A stretch of DNA of 7,351 bases, taken from positions 1-7,351 of the forward strand of contig CABUWD010000098.1 in assembly GCA_902495155.1 (NCBI GenBank), in the 5' to 3' direction. The first letter of the stretch is position 1. Each line of letters begins with the position of its first letter. Below are positions 7,125-7,351 of this stretch, piece by piece. Made by a program: the position numbers and the translations under genes. Under the pieces are notes generated by a model. That model was not told the DNA's origin and did no database searches. It saw nothing but the letters and a program-made list of their open reading frames with translations. The stretch is from an uncultured Collinsella sp. (lineage in GTDB: Bacteria > Actinomycetota > Coriobacteriia > Coriobacteriales > Coriobacteriaceae).

Positions 7125-7351
7125 GATGATGTCTCGCCGTCGCCTGTTTGAGGCGGCTGCCGGTGCGCTGTTGCTTTCGGGCTGCTCGTCTCAGGACGAA
7201 TCCTCGACCAAAAAGGCCAAAAAGCAGGACAAGATTAAAATAGCCGAGTCCTCGGACGGTACCAAGCATCTACGCGATAAAGATGAGCTGTACGAGGTCT
7301 ACGACGACTCGGGTATTGTGACCATGAACCTGACGGTCTCGCGCGGTAACA
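7114..7351 (+). CDS. Tat-like lipoprotein, possibly CotH kinase family (3'-partial)
   Basis: The first 79 codons of a secreted, lipid-anchored protein. The N-terminus has S7-R-R-R-L-F12, a twin-arginine-like motif, then a short hydrophobic stretch (A14-L21) and a lipobox L21-S-G-C24, so Cys24 would be lipidated. A Ser/Lys/Asp-rich linker (25-50) follows. The mature domain begins with H-L-R-D-K-D-E-L-Y, then Y-D-D-S-G-I-V-T-M-N-L-T-V-S-R-G-N. That segment resembles, from memory, the start of CotH-kinase-family lipoproteins found beside Pel genes in Gram-positive genomes. The window stops before any kinase-like motif, so this is a suggestion only. It is certainly a lipoprotein-type reading frame: it keeps the operon's codon style, has a ribosome site and overlaps pelG by 11 bases. 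Alternatives are an unrelated surface lipoprotein or a substrate-binding protein. Confidence 0.6.
   Translation, partial: MTDRMMSRRRLFEAAAGALLLSGCSSQDESSTKKAKKQDKIKIAESSDGTKHLRDKDELYEVYDDSGIVTMNLTVSRGN

Noticed and set aside
1..7351. Search for promoters, terminators, tRNAs, CRISPR arrays, insertion sequences and att sites
   Set aside because: Coding sequence is continuous with no intergenic gap over 3 bases. No hairpin plus T-run, regularly spaced repeat or inverted terminal repeat stood out on reading both strands.

Overview
The window is one uninterrupted plus-strand operon for a Pel-type exopolysaccharide, cut at both ends. In order it carries a PelD-like c-di-GMP receptor (left end open), PelE, a membrane-anchored PelA-type deacetylase of the DUF2194 kind, the PelF glycosyltransferase, the PelG membrane transporter, and the first 79 codons of a lipoprotein whose start resembles CotH-kinase-family proteins.

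No PelB or PelC, the outer-membrane export parts of the Pseudomonas system, lies between the genes. The PelA-like protein has no room for the N-terminal glycoside hydrolase domain. This is the reduced D-E-A(deacetylase)-F-G layout described for Gram-positive Pel loci such as that of Bacillus cereus. The DNA is GC-rich by eye, with strong GC bias at third codon positions, strong GGAGG-type ribosome sites and TTG/GTG starts. A single-membrane, high-GC Gram-positive fits best. A gut coriobacterium such as Collinsella is my guess from overall style, not something the sequence proves.

Layout: 1-1373 pelD-like (partial), 1370-2275 pelE, 2272-4152 DUF2194/pelA deacetylase, 4149-5576 pelF, 5580-7124 pelG, 7114-7351 lipoprotein (partial). 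The first three junctions are 4-base start/stop overlaps, the fourth is a 3-base gap, and the last is an 11-base overlap. Everything is probably translated from one message with coupled ribosomes. I see no promoter, terminator, RNA gene, repeat array, mobile element or gene-free stretch.

Expected working model (family knowledge plus inference): c-di-GMP binds the inhibitory-type RxxD site of the enzymatically dead GGDEF domain of PelD. PelD and PelE act on PelF and PelG at the membrane. PelF polymerises UDP-activated amino sugars in the cytoplasm and PelG moves the chain out. The anchored deacetylase removes acetyl groups outside the membrane, giving a cationic polymer. The lipoprotein would act on the cell surface in a role not yet defined. 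The most interesting points are a possible sugar-epimerase fusion at the cut N-terminus of PelD and the Tat-like CotH-type lipoprotein built into the operon.
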